Below, one piece after another: positions 28,801-36,262 of a DNA stretch of 56,703 nucleotides. A program made the position numbers and the translations under genes. A model generated the notes under the pieces. That model did no database searches, was not told where the DNA came from, and worked only from the letters and a program-made list of their open reading frames with translations. Numbering within the stretch: position 1 is the first letter of the stretch; the number at the start of each line of letters is the position of its first letter. Source of the stretch: Marinilabilia salmonicolor JCM 21150 (GTDB lineage: Bacteria > Bacteroidota > Bacteroidia > Bacteroidales > Marinilabiliaceae); the NCBI RefSeq assembly GCF_000259075.1, contig NZ_AJKI01000067.1, positions 1 to 56,703 on the forward strand, given 5' to 3'.

Positions 28801-28904
28801 ACACCCTGGGGGTCATTCACTACCCCTGAGACATTTATCTGCTGGGCAAACCCCAATTGACCAAAAAGGAAGGTCAATAAAGAATACAAAAATAATTTTC
28901 TCAT
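25872..28904 (-). CDS. SusC/RagA TonB-dependent outer-membrane transporter (pair 3)
   Basis: A TonB receptor of about 1010 residues. I place the start at the Met at 28904 because MRKLFLYSLLTFLFGQLGFA is a clean signal peptide; an upstream in-frame Met at 28931 would add nine residues. It has a carboxypeptidase-regulatory-like domain, a plug (GAPGGSLAVRVRG, IEVLKDASASAIYGSRGANG) and a barrel ending in TVGVKIQF. There is no STN domain. The promoter at 29094-29125 carries an operator copy over the start of transcription, so this pair is likely in the same regulon as the MurNAc genes. Confidence 0.93.
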   Translation of the reverse strand: MRKLFLYSLLTFLFGQLGFAQQINVSGVVNDPQGVPIPGVNVYLKADQTVGTITDSEGSFQLSVEENDVLVFQFIGMKSTEVPVDGQTRINVVMEEAFVNLDEVVAVGYGVQRKSDVTGSVASVDFSKLEDQPVSNLDQALQGRVAGVQIVSNSGAPGGSLAVRVRGIGTINNSDPLYVVDGMPVPNIDFLNANDIKSIEVLKDASASAIYGSRGANGVVLVSTKKGELNQEARVSFNAYYGTQRVINQWETTSGPEWYGIQEQMNATRTSPLDLSVVDPNQNTDWFDEITQVAPIYDMNLNVAGGSEKLTYSLSVGGFGQEGTVKGSEFQRRTLKVNTDYNVSEKFSIGSNINVQTSEQESILEGSYHTGVINTAIKIEPLIPVWRDEAAGEYDYSRFTDYPNPVAQIEYENSRNEKLNLLGNVYAQYEFIPGLTFKTSYSQNSYRNDTYDFEPVYFVNVNQQNVENEVSRGYNKGDYWTWENVLNFQKTFGEKHSVGVMVGYTMEEGTYEWINASKKNIPNEDEALWYFDAAADADNVSGNASEVALTSGLGRLNYSFDNKYLATINFRADGSSRFPDGKKWGNFPSVALGWKVSEENFMSNLDWLTSFKLRAGWGQIGNNNIGYYPYQTTMSGNAQYRYLFGPDESIDQGYAVVNMRDQNIKWETVESFNVGIDALLFDGRIETTLDWYQKDTKDMLVSVPIPIYFGYEGGPVANVGSVRNSGIEWSVNYRDRVTNDFQYNVGFNISTYNNEVLSLGTGQPITGGSYYGGSATRTEEGEPIGYFYGYKTDGVFQSQAEIDNHAAQLGDDNSELEPGDLKFVDTNEDGVINDEDRTRIGNPIPDFTYGINAGLTFKGFQIDAFFQGSQGNDVFNAMKTHLYAFDETNKHKDMLNSWTPQNTNTSMPRLNGSDDNNTNRTSDRFVEDGSYVRLKNLTLGYNVPGRFTERVGIESLKFYVSGQNLWTKTDYSGADPEIGQVSTTNYLSRGVDIGTYPQAQVYTVGVKIQF

Positions 28905-29079
28905 AAATACTTGGATTTTAATGATTAACAATGTACTACCTAAAAAACAGAATTAGTCTTACCAACGGAGTGAGTTGGCTTAACAGTCCGTTTTCAAACA
29001 TTCATTTTTATTTTAAAGCAGGAATTCCATTAGCCTGAAACACCTTCTTAATCTTAAAAAGTAAAAACAAGTGTATTCT

Positions 29080-29088
29080 TATATTACA
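29080..29088. promoter_or_regulatory. GntR-type operator at the SusC 3 start of transcription
   Basis: TATATTACA, one mismatch to TGTATTACA, lies about 6 bp downstream of the -7 box, over the expected +1. A second ATTACA lies beside it at 29090-29095. Confidence 0.5.
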
Positions 29089-29093
29089 TATTA

Positions 29094-29125
29094 CAAAAAT
29101 ATAAAACTAATGTTAATTATTCAAA
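29094..29125 (-). promoter_or_regulatory. Promoter of SusC/SusD pair 3
   Basis: Minus strand: TTTG (29122-29125), 20-bp spacer, TATTTTTG (29094-29101), an exact match to the Bacteroidota -33/-7 pattern. The leader would be about 185 nt. Confidence 0.7.
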
Positions 29126-29680
29126 GCACAAATAGTTTTAAAGACTTTATGAAAAAAAACACAGTTATTGAGATAGTATTCTACAAAAGCCCTTTAGACT
29201 GCAAAACAAGCCCAAGAACAAACAAGAACTTCCGGCTCGATATCCTTAATAATTAGAGAATAGTAATTTCCACCAAGACCCAAAGCACTCCATCGCAGCC
29301 TATTTCACACCATTCATGAAGATTAATACATCAGGAATGGAGCATCCATCCACCTTGCCAGCATGTGGAAATGCCTTTCTGACGGACTGTGACGATGAAT
29401 ATTATTTTCGAGCGTGCTCCCCATATTAAACAAGACAGCTTATTAACACTGCCCGATTTTAAGTAATGGGTTTCTCAAACACAGAAATTTATCTTTCCAA
29501 TTCGGCAAAACTGCAATCCCTTAATAATTAATCAACTTCACCTGGAAGTGTTGCATTCACCTTACTATCAACCCATGGCATCAAGATCAACATTAACAAT
29601 TGGATTATCCTTTTTTATGCTTACTATCAACATTACGTATGAGATATAAGTTTCTTAAAAATCTTATTACATTTACAACT

Positions 29681-29696
29681 TGTATTATATGTTACA
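29681..29696. promoter_or_regulatory. Operator-like site upstream of namZ copy 2
   Basis: TGTATTATA (29681-29689) has one mismatch to TGTATTACA and continues into TGTTACA. It lies about 90 bp before the namZ start codon. No exact -7 box was found beside it. Confidence 0.4.
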
Positions 29697-29777
29697 AACA
29701 CACGGTTCGTTTTTTAAGAAAACAACAACAAAATTAACGCAGAAGGACTTTAACAATCGCATAAAAAGAATGAATAC

Positions 29778-31001
29778 ATGAAAAAATTAGTATTTATCCT
29801 GCTTGCATCACTGGTTACAACCGCGCAGGCCCAGGTAAAACCCGGAATTGAAGTTTTAAAAGAGCAAAACTTTGAGATACTGAAAGGGAAAAGAGTGGGA
29901 CTTATCACAAATCCGACAGGGATTGATGCCCAACTGAATTCTACCATCGATATTTTATTTGAGGCCCCCAAGGTGAACCTTGTTGCACTCTATGGCCCTG
30001 AACATGGTGTAAGAGGGAATATCGCAGCAGGAGAAAAAGTTAAAAATGCCACCGACAGTGCTACCGGAATCCCTGTTTACAGTCTATATGGAAAAACACG
30101 AAAACCTACACCTGAGATGCTCGAAGGAATCGACGTTCTGGTTTACGACATTCAGGATATCGGCTCCAGATCATACACCTACATCAGCACGCTTACTTTA
30201 GCCATGGAGGCTGCTGCAGAAAATGACATTGAATTCGTGGTATTAGACAGACCGAATCCCCTTGGAGGAAATAAATTTGAGGGACCAATGACAGAACAGG
30301 ATTTTATCTCTTTTGTTAGTCAGCTGCCAATAACCTATGTGCATGGTTTTACTGTTGGGGAACTGGCAATACACATCAATAACAACAATCTTCTTCACGG
30401 AGGCATAACAAGCAACCTCACCGTAATAGAAATGGAGGGTTGGAAACGCAACATGAACTTCGAAGAAACAGGACTTCCATGGGTTCCATCCTCTCCCCAC
30501 ATCCCCCACGCACATTCTGCCTATTATTATCCGGCATCTGGCATTTTGGGCGAATTATATGTTTACAATATTGGCGTGGGCTACACTTTGCCCTTTCAGT
30601 TATTTGGAGCCAACTGGCTGGATGCTAACCAACTTGCCAAAAAGCTACAGGCCCTGGAATTACCAGGGGTTATGTTTCGCCCGGTCTACTTCAAACCTTA
30701 CTACAGTACTTATAAAGGCGAAGAAATTGAAGGTGTTCAGGTTCATCTCACCGATATTGAAAAAGCCCCTCTGTCGCTTATTCAGTTTTATGTGCTTCAG
30801 GAAGCCTACAAGATGAACCCCGGAAAAAATGTTTTCAAAATGTGTGATCCATCGCGCCTGGGTATGTTCGACAAGGTTTGTGGAACCGATAAAGTACGAA
30901 AGGCATTCTCCAAAAACTTCAAAGTAGAAGATATGATTGAAATATGGAATAAAGATATAGATCATTTCAGGAAATTAGCGGAAAAGAGCTTTTTATATTA
31001 A
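29778..31001 (+). CDS. namZ: Exo-beta-N-acetylmuramidase NamZ (GH171, DUF1343), copy 2
   Basis: A 407-residue exported NamZ homologue with signal peptide at 1-18 (SLVTTAQA). Family motifs: LYGPEHGVRGN with Glu75-His76, VYDIQDIGSRSYTYISTL near 120, VLDRPNPLGGNKFEGP near 156, and the tail FKVEDMIEIWNKDI. It is the only plus-strand gene between 1 and 50 kb, transcribed alone and closed by a strong terminator. Tannerella forsythia also has two NamZ proteins. The two here may differ in substrate length, peptide content or location. An operator-like site upstream links it to the same regulon. Confidence 0.92.
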   Translation: MKKLVFILLASLVTTAQAQVKPGIEVLKEQNFEILKGKRVGLITNPTGIDAQLNSTIDILFEAPKVNLVALYGPEHGVRGNIAAGEKVKNATDSATGIPVYSLYGKTRKPTPEMLEGIDVLVYDIQDIGSRSYTYISTLTLAMEAAAENDIEFVVLDRPNPLGGNKFEGPMTEQDFISFVSQLPITYVHGFTVGELAIHINNNNLLHGGITSNLTVIEMEGWKRNMNFEETGLPWVPSSPHIPHAHSAYYYPASGILGELYVYNIGVGYTLPFQLFGANWLDANQLAKKLQALELPGVMFRPVYFKPYYSTYKGEEIEGVQVHLTDIEKAPLSLIQFYVLQEAYKMNPGKNVFKMCDPSRLGMFDKVCGTDKVRKAFSKNFKVEDMIEIWNKDIDHFRKLAEKSFLY

Positions 31002-31041
31002 ACAAAAGTCATAAAGACCTTCCTATTAGCAACTATTAGAA

Positions 31042-31087
31042 AGAGGGGCAGTTTTCGATAAATACGAAAACTACCCCTCTTTTTCTA
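31042..31087 (+). terminator. Rho-independent terminator after namZ copy 2
   Basis: A 16-bp stem with one mismatch (31042-31057 / 31065-31080), a 7-nt loop, then TTTTTCT. It starts 41 bp past the stop codon. Confidence 0.88.
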
Positions 31088-31189
31088 TCCTATTTAACTT
31101 TAAACCCAACAAGCCAGTCAATGACCCCTGCTATAATACAAAATTTCATCGTACCAGGTCTCCCACCACTCTAAGCCAAACTTTCGACA

Positions 31190-32299
31190 TCAGACTTTAA
31201 TAAAAATCTTCCTTTTGTAAAGTACGTAACCGATCAGCCAGAAGAAAAATATGTGTGTAAGTGCATACAACAACGATCCGTTCATATTACCGGCAATGGG
31301 CACAAAAATATTCTGATAGAGCCATGCACTTCCCCTAACAACTGAGCCGTCAGCGGTTTCAACTTTTATTAGTATGCCCAGCGTTCGTGCCCATAAGCCA
31401 GACAGGGCATAAATAAACAAAGGATTCACACCAAATACCACAAAAAATGATGTCCATTTTTTATATCCCTTAATATCGATGATGAAAACCAAAAGCGCCA
31501 AAAACAAAGCGGCCAACCCGGCAGTATAGAGCACATATGAACTTGTCCACAATGGCTTGTTGATGGGAAAAATGACTCCCCAAAAACGGCCAATAACGGT
31601 TGTTATCAAACCATACAATGCCAGGCGACCAGGAACCTTTGCGCGCTCGGTATTTTTTATAATCACCCCTGTCAGATATCCCAACAAAACGGTAACAATG
31701 GCAGGAACGGTACTCAGCAAACCTTCAGGGTCAAAAGGAATTCCAAACCCGGTATAAAGATGTTGCTCACCTAATATCGCCTTATCAAAAGGAATTACTG
31801 CATTGCCTTCCAGGCTGTAAGGTTCAGCTCCGCCAAACCAGGCCAGGATACCCCAATAAATCAGCAATATTCCCCCTCCGATGAAGGGGATATATTTGCG
31901 GGGAGCAGACAAGACTATCAGAGAGCCGATGCCATAGGCCAGAGCAATCCTCTGCAACACCCCCATTATACGCAAAGTGCTGAAATCGTGCGACCATTGT
32001 GGAAAGGAGTTAAGAAATAATCCGATGACAAAAATCAGGAGGGTTCTTCGCCCCAGTCGTTTTAATGATTCGGAGTTTAAAGCCCCTCCATATTTCCCGA
32101 ACGAAAAAAACATGGAAACACCTGCAACAAAAAGAAAAAACGGGAATACAAGGTCGGTGGGAGTACACCCATGCCAACTGGCATGACGCAAAGGCGCGTA
32201 AATATACTGCCAGCTTCCTGGTGTATTTACGGTAATCATTAATGCGATGGTCATCCCCCTCAATACATCAAGGGCCAAATATCTTTGTGATTGTTTCAT
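31190..32299 (-). CDS. nagX: NagX/DUF5009-type transmembrane N-acetyltransferase (HGSNAT-like, COG4299)
   Basis: A 369-residue multi-pass inner-membrane protein with about ten helices. The N-terminus RYLALDVLRGMTIALMI, then the first loop with ASWHGCTPTDLVFPFFLFVAG, is the family signature; the His in the loop aligns with the acetyl-carrying His of human HGSNAT. That enzyme moves acetyl from cytosolic acetyl-CoA to glucosamine on the far side of the membrane. NagX genes are common in GlcNAc loci. Here it could re-acetylate glucosamine residues in the periplasm, which makes sense beside the GH9-deacetylase protein. It is the last gene of the right block and has a 311-bp leader region. Confidence 0.8.
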   Translation of the reverse strand: MKQSQRYLALDVLRGMTIALMITVNTPGSWQYIYAPLRHASWHGCTPTDLVFPFFLFVAGVSMFFSFGKYGGALNSESLKRLGRRTLLIFVIGLFLNSFPQWSHDFSTLRIMGVLQRIALAYGIGSLIVLSAPRKYIPFIGGGILLIYWGILAWFGGAEPYSLEGNAVIPFDKAILGEQHLYTGFGIPFDPEGLLSTVPAIVTVLLGYLTGVIIKNTERAKVPGRLALYGLITTVIGRFWGVIFPINKPLWTSSYVLYTAGLAALFLALLVFIIDIKGYKKWTSFFVVFGVNPLFIYALSGLWARTLGILIKVETADGSVVRGSAWLYQNIFVPIAGNMNGSLLYALTHIFFFWLIGYVLYKRKIFIKV

Positions 32300-32399
32300 T
32301 CGTTTAAAATTTTGTAATTAACTGACAAAAACCTAATTATAAATCTGAGAACGAATGGAATCGCTTCGCTCTCCCATAATATTTTTTAAACAGATTCTT

Positions 32400-32462
32400 G
32401 GACCTCCCATCGGCCGCCAAAGGCTTGTCGACGGCCCGGCGCTAAAGCTTCAGCGACACGTG
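32400..32462. repeat. GC-rich palindromic intergenic element
   Basis: In an AT-rich gap this stretch is strongly GC-rich. It holds the near-palindrome CGCTAAAGCTTCAGCG and paired GGCCG/CGGCC segments. It looks like a REP-type unit. No second copy exists in the window. Confidence 0.4.
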
Positions 32463-32490
32463 GTTTGTGAAATTTATGCTTAAAAAATAT

Positions 32491-32503
32491 CATGCTCGTT
32501 TCA
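32491..32503 (-). promoter_or_regulatory. Leader block TGAAACGAGCATG, copy A (ahead of nagX)
   Basis: An exact 13-mer shared with 34292-34304 and 49632-49644, always in the leader of a minus-strand gene. On this strand it reads as ATG-AAA-CGA-GCA-TGA, a four-codon ORF (M-K-R-A). Confidence 0.45.
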
Positions 32504-32610
32504 TCAATAATTATTTTGATAACGATTTATTTTTAAAAGCTCAATATCAGTAAGATTTTATCACAACTAATAAAAGAGCAGAAAATAAACCATCCTACTT
32601 TCTTATTAAT

Positions 32611-34212
32611 TTATTCCTTCTCAACAAAAAAATCATGTTCGTCCTGCCATGGAACCAAAGGAGATTGATAAAAGTCAATCCCAAGTGCTTTGAAACGATT
32701 TTCATGGCGACCCAGTCGTTCTTTATATTCATCCCAGGATCTCTTTGAAGGATCTGTCCACGCAACCTCGGCATAACCTGGCAATCTTGGAAAAATCAAA
32801 AACTCCACGTCATCCAGGTCCTCTACTGTTTCAGACCACAAAGGTGCTTCAACTCCTAAAATATCCTTTGAATTAATATCGTCGATAAGTGTATCCGGAG
32901 ACCAGATATAGGCATCATCCACTTCTGTAAATCCGGCCCAGGTCAAACCTAGTACAGTGGTAGAATCGTACTTCATATCCATATAGGCATGTTTTGAAGG
33001 CGACATTATGATGCTAGCCCCTTTTTTAACACCCATCGAAGCATTCTTTTCCCTGGCCCAAAACTGAACCACATCTTCTGAGTTAATGTCGGCGTGAGCT
33101 ACCTCATCCCATCCAATCATTTGCTTACCATAGGATTTAACAATCTCTCTGGCACGATTTACAAAATAAACATAATCGTCTTGTTTCGTGGAATGAGATT
33201 CATCACCTCCGATATGAAAATAGCGTCCGGGGGTAATTTCTGAAATTTCACGAACCACATCATCTACAAATTCATAAACCACTTCTTTATCGGTACACAG
33301 GGTACTGAATCCTACCTTTATGCCTGTATAAAGCTCTGTCACTTTTCCATCACAATTCAATTCAGGATAAGAGGCTAAAGCTGCATTAGTATGACCAGGC
33401 ATATCTACTTCCGGTACAATCATAATATAGTGCTCTTCAGCATACCGGACAATCTCCTTATAATCCTCTTTTGAAAAATAACCTCCTTCGCCACCTCCCA
33501 CTTCCGTGCTGCCTCCATGACTGGTAAGATTCGGCCATGATTCTATTTCAATACGCCAACCCTGATCATCAGTAAGGTGAAGATGCAAAACATTCATTTT
33601 ATACAAAGCCAGATAATCAACAACACGCTTAACCGACTCAACATCAAAAAAGTGACGAGCAACATCAAGCATTGCACCTCTATAACCGTATTGAGGCGAA
33701 TCTATAATGGTTCCAGTGGGTAAAAGCAGCGGTTCCTCAAATATTCCTTCAGTCTCAATGTTTGAGGGCAACAATTGACGAAGGGTCTGAATTCCATAAA
33801 AGTTTCCCTCTTCTCCAGAGGAGGCAATGGTCACTAACTTTTCTGTGATACTAAGTTCGTAAAACTCATTCGAAGGGTTGTTTTCTTTTTCTTCCACTAT
33901 GGTCAAAAAAATATTGCCCTCCCGGGGTTTACGATTTGTTTCATTTATTTCTATTTCAAACCCTGTAGCATTTCTCAGCATTTCGGCCAGAAAAATGGCA
34001 TTTTTCATTAACCTCTCGTTTCCACTCTGAACGTAAATGGAGGTGCCATCGTCCAAAACAAATGTACCACTTGTTGCAGCCACCGAGTCGGGTCTGGGAA
34101 TCACACTGTTTATTGACATATCCGTAGTAGGATATGCCTTCTTGCAGGAAGGCGCAAATAATAACACCCCGCCCAAAGTCAAGATTGCAAAAAATAAAAA
34201 CTTCATTTTCAT
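32611..34212 (-). CDS. GH20 beta-N-acetylhexosaminidase, lipoprotein
   Basis: A 533-residue lipoprotein (lipobox APSC, Cys23). Residues about 30-155 are the GH20b domain and 160-520 the catalytic barrel. The catalytic pair is Asp-Glu in FHIGGDESHST near 336-337. Other signatures are YRGAMLDVARHFF, NVLHLHLTDDQGWRIEI and MPGHTNAALASYPEL. It removes non-reducing GlcNAc by substrate-assisted catalysis. In this locus it would alternate with NamZ to take a GlcNAc-MurNAc chain apart sugar by sugar, filling the place of the NagZ-type GH3 barrel missing at 11363-13225. It may sit on the outer membrane, facing either side. Confidence 0.92.
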   Translation of the reverse strand: MKMKFLFFAILTLGGVLLFAPSCKKAYPTTDMSINSVIPRPDSVAATSGTFVLDDGTSIYVQSGNERLMKNAIFLAEMLRNATGFEIEINETNRKPREGNIFLTIVEEKENNPSNEFYELSITEKLVTIASSGEEGNFYGIQTLRQLLPSNIETEGIFEEPLLLPTGTIIDSPQYGYRGAMLDVARHFFDVESVKRVVDYLALYKMNVLHLHLTDDQGWRIEIESWPNLTSHGGSTEVGGGEGGYFSKEDYKEIVRYAEEHYIMIVPEVDMPGHTNAALASYPELNCDGKVTELYTGIKVGFSTLCTDKEVVYEFVDDVVREISEITPGRYFHIGGDESHSTKQDDYVYFVNRAREIVKSYGKQMIGWDEVAHADINSEDVVQFWAREKNASMGVKKGASIIMSPSKHAYMDMKYDSTTVLGLTWAGFTEVDDAYIWSPDTLIDDINSKDILGVEAPLWSETVEDLDDVEFLIFPRLPGYAEVAWTDPSKRSWDEYKERLGRHENRFKALGIDFYQSPLVPWQDEHDFFVEKE

Positions 34213-34291
34213 CCGTTTAAAATTTGTTTATTAAGGTCGGATGGAACTCGCATGCAAGAACTTATAAATGCTCTCTCATAGCAATCGTTGC

Positions 34292-34304
34292 CATGCTCGT
34301 TTCA
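34292..34304 (-). promoter_or_regulatory. Leader block TGAAACGAGCATG, copy B (ahead of GH20)
   Basis: The second exact copy, 80 bp upstream of the GH20 start. The bases between it and the start codon also resemble the leader of the amidase gene (GCGAGTTCCATCCGAC against TCGAGATCCATCTGAC, then AAATTTTA and GGATGAAAA). Confidence 0.45.
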
Positions 34305-34333
34305 GCCGATTAAAAATATATACTACTCCCGGA

Positions 34334-34376
34334 TCTAACAGTCTGCCTCCGACACACTGAAAAAACCACTGTTAGA
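34334..34376. terminator. 9-bp stem hairpin
   Basis: TCTAACAGT (34334-34342) pairs with ACTGTTAGA (34368-34376) across a 25-nt loop. No T-run; weak as a terminator for the symporter gene. Confidence 0.3.
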
Positions 34377-34378
34377 AC

Positions 34379-34549
34379 ACTAGTGTCAAGTCAAGCATAG
34401 TCTGACGGGCCAAACCTTGCTCTTTCTACCTTGTGCTTCTCAAAAAAAAGACTCACGTAGCTATGGCTATGCTTACTTTTTTGTTGATTTGCATAAGGTG
34501 AAAAATAGCGGCGGCTTACCCGATATTCTTCACTTGACTTGGCACTAGT
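34379..34549. mobile_element. 171-bp MITE-like element with 17-bp terminal inverted repeats
   Basis: Ends ACTAGTGTCAAGTCAAG (34379-34395) and CTTGACTTGGCACTAGT (34533-34549) are inverted repeats with one mismatch. The inside is non-coding or a short relic frame. It lies 26 bp from the end of the symporter gene. No clear target-site duplication was seen. A transposase remnant or MITE is likely. Confidence 0.5.
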
Positions 34550-34575
34550 ACTAAATAAATTGAAAACCTGACAAA

Positions 34576-36024
34576 TCAAGATTCACTATCTTTTCGTCTT
34601 GAAAACATCAGCAGTCCTAAAAACACCAAAAGTCCATTAAGCATCAACAGTTCGAAACCAAATTTATAGCCTCCGAGCCATTGTTCCGAATTGGAACTGA
34701 TAATGTAACACAATATGGGAGAGAGCACGCTAATAAAAGGGACAAACCGGTCTCTGGTGCTGCGCTTTGTCAGAATACCAAATGTAAACAACCCAAGCAG
34801 AGGCCCATAAGTATATCCGGCAGCTGTAAAAACTGAGTTCACAACACTCTCATCGTTAATAATCCGGAAAGCCACAATTACCAGAAACATAATGAAGGAG
34901 AAAGCTATATGCACTTTGATCCTCATTTTTTCGGTGGAAGGTAATTTGGGATCAACTTTAAGAAAATCTATGCAAAACGCAGTGGTCAATGCTGTAAGGG
35001 CCGAATCGGCACTGGAATAAGCTGCAGCTGTTATCCCCAACAGGAAGAACACTCCCACGACCGTTCCAAAATATTTTATGGCCAGAAGCGGAAAAACATC
35101 ATCCGTTCGTTGAGGCAATTCAATGCCCATATCTGCGGCATAATGATAAAGCATTACCCCGAGACCCAGAAACATCAGGTTGGTTAAGACAAATGCCAGA
35201 CTGAACCAAAAAAGGTTCTTCTGAGCCTCTTTCTGGTTTTTACAGGTTAGGTTTTTCTGCATCATATTCTGATCCAGGCCGGTCATCACAATGGTAATAC
35301 CTATTCCTGCAATAAACTGCTTAAAAAAGTTTGTGCCCGAACGCCAGTCCCAGTCAAAAATTTCACTATGGGGATGATGGTCAATAGCCTGAACCATCTC
35401 TCCAAAACTCATATTCAGTTGCTGAAGAATAACGACTATGGTCACAATCACCGACAGCAAAATAAAAAAAGTCTGCAGAGTATCGGTCCAGACAACGGTT
35501 TTAATACCTGCCTTGAAGGTGTAAAGCCAGATGAGTGTTATGGTGGTAAGCACTGTTACCCAAAAGGGAACCCCAAGCGCATCGAAAAAGGAAATCTGCA
35601 AAACCCCGGCAACCAGGTAAAGCCTAAAAGAAGCTCCAATCGTCTGGGATACAATGAAAAAGAAAGACCCTGTTTTGTAGGATCTCAGTCCAAACCGTTG
35701 ATCGAGATAAGTATAAATCGAAACCAAATTACGCTTATAGTAAAGTGGCAAAAGCACCAGAGCAATAATCCAGTAACCCACAAAATTACCCAGGATAAAC
35801 TGGAAATAGCTCCAGCCACTGTTGCCAACTTCACCCGGAACAGATATAAAGGTGACGCCCGAAATGGTGGCTCCAATCATTCCAAAAGCCACAAGATACC
35901 AGGGCGATTTTCGATTCCCTGTAAAAAAGGTCTCGCTATCACTGTTGCGTGAAGAAAACCAGGATATTAGAAACAAGGCTGTAAAAAAGCCCAGAATGAC
36001 CAGTAAAACAAGTGATGTGCTCAT
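34576..36024 (-). CDS. Sodium/solute symporter (SSS family), probable MurNAc or amino sugar importer
   Basis: An inner-membrane permease of 482 residues with about 13 helices. I place the start at 36024 (MSTSLVLLVILGFF); the longer frame to 36093 adds 23 residues coded by a low-complexity stretch. Family signs: SRNSDSETFFTGNRKSPWYLVAFGMIGATISGVTFI at the start, GLDQNMMQKNLTCKN near 265, ITAAAYSSADSALTALTTAFCIDF near 340 (sodium-site region). Because MurK and MurQ are present and no PTS MurP is, a cytosolic kinase route needs a non-PTS MurNAc importer as in Tannerella forsythia. This is the best candidate by position; GlcNAc or sialic acid are alternatives. Confidence 0.8.
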   Translation of the reverse strand: MSTSLVLLVILGFFTALFLISWFSSRNSDSETFFTGNRKSPWYLVAFGMIGATISGVTFISVPGEVGNSGWSYFQFILGNFVGYWIIALVLLPLYYKRNLVSIYTYLDQRFGLRSYKTGSFFFIVSQTIGASFRLYLVAGVLQISFFDALGVPFWVTVLTTITLIWLYTFKAGIKTVVWTDTLQTFFILLSVIVTIVVILQQLNMSFGEMVQAIDHHPHSEIFDWDWRSGTNFFKQFIAGIGITIVMTGLDQNMMQKNLTCKNQKEAQKNLFWFSLAFVLTNLMFLGLGVMLYHYAADMGIELPQRTDDVFPLLAIKYFGTVVGVFFLLGITAAAYSSADSALTALTTAFCIDFLKVDPKLPSTEKMRIKVHIAFSFIMFLVIVAFRIINDESVVNSVFTAAGYTYGPLLGLFTFGILTKRSTRDRFVPFISVLSPILCYIISSNSEQWLGGYKFGFELLMLNGLLVFLGLLMFSRRKDSES

Positions 36025-36080
36025 AGTTTTTAGTAATGAGATTGAGAATGAGATTGAGGCTGTGGTTAAGATTAAAAAAG

Positions 36081-36240
36081 GAAGCTGTCTCAAAAGTACA
36101 AAACATTAATGGCTTGTCATGTTGATCGTAAGCGAAACATCTGTATATCAAACAAAAAGATTCTTCGACAAGCTCAGAATGACATCAAATTTGGACTCTG
36201 GTGGCTGCCTCTTGCCAAACACCGCAGAGACTGTGTCTCA
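36081..36240. repeat. Palindromic intergenic repeats between GHL10 and symporter genes
   Basis: Unit 36156-36184 contains TTCTTCGACAAGCTCAGAATG, a form often seen in Bacteroidota intergenic repeats. Unit 36111-36142 looks like an inverted variant (CATGTTGATCGTAAGCGAAACATC). Flanks GAAGCTGTCTC (36081) and GAGACTGTGTCTC (36227) also pair. Non-coding. Confidence 0.45.
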
Positions 36241-36262
36241 CTTCTCAACCTTAACCTAAGAT

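Larger units (their letters stand above)
28932..29777. other. Divergent intergenic region, 846 bp, no convincing gene
   Basis: This separates SusC 3 (leftward) from the second namZ (rightward). It holds the SusC promoter and two operator-like sites. A 12-bp direct repeat, CTTACTATCAAC, lies at 29561-29572 and 29620-29631, function unknown. Short ORFs here have no family features. Confidence 0.6.
32300..32610. other. Intergenic region with GC-rich repeat and conserved leader block
   Basis: It holds a GC-rich stretch (32400-32462) with palindromic parts and the leader motif CATGCTCGTTTCA (32491-32503). No gene seen. Confidence 0.5.
34213..34575. other. Intergenic region, 363 bp
   Basis: It holds leader block copy B, a hairpin (34334-34376) and a 171-bp element bounded by inverted repeats. 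A 62-residue ORF inside that element (34391-34579, minus) has no gene support and overlaps the stop of the symporter gene. Confidence 0.55.

Noticed and set aside
29071-29256. A 61-codon plus-strand frame in the divergent gap
   Set aside because: It covers the SusC 3 promoter, has no family features and no -7 box of its own.
34391-34579. A 62-codon minus-strand frame inside the MITE-like element
   Set aside because: It starts in the stop of the symporter gene and ends in the terminal repeat; at most a transposase relic.
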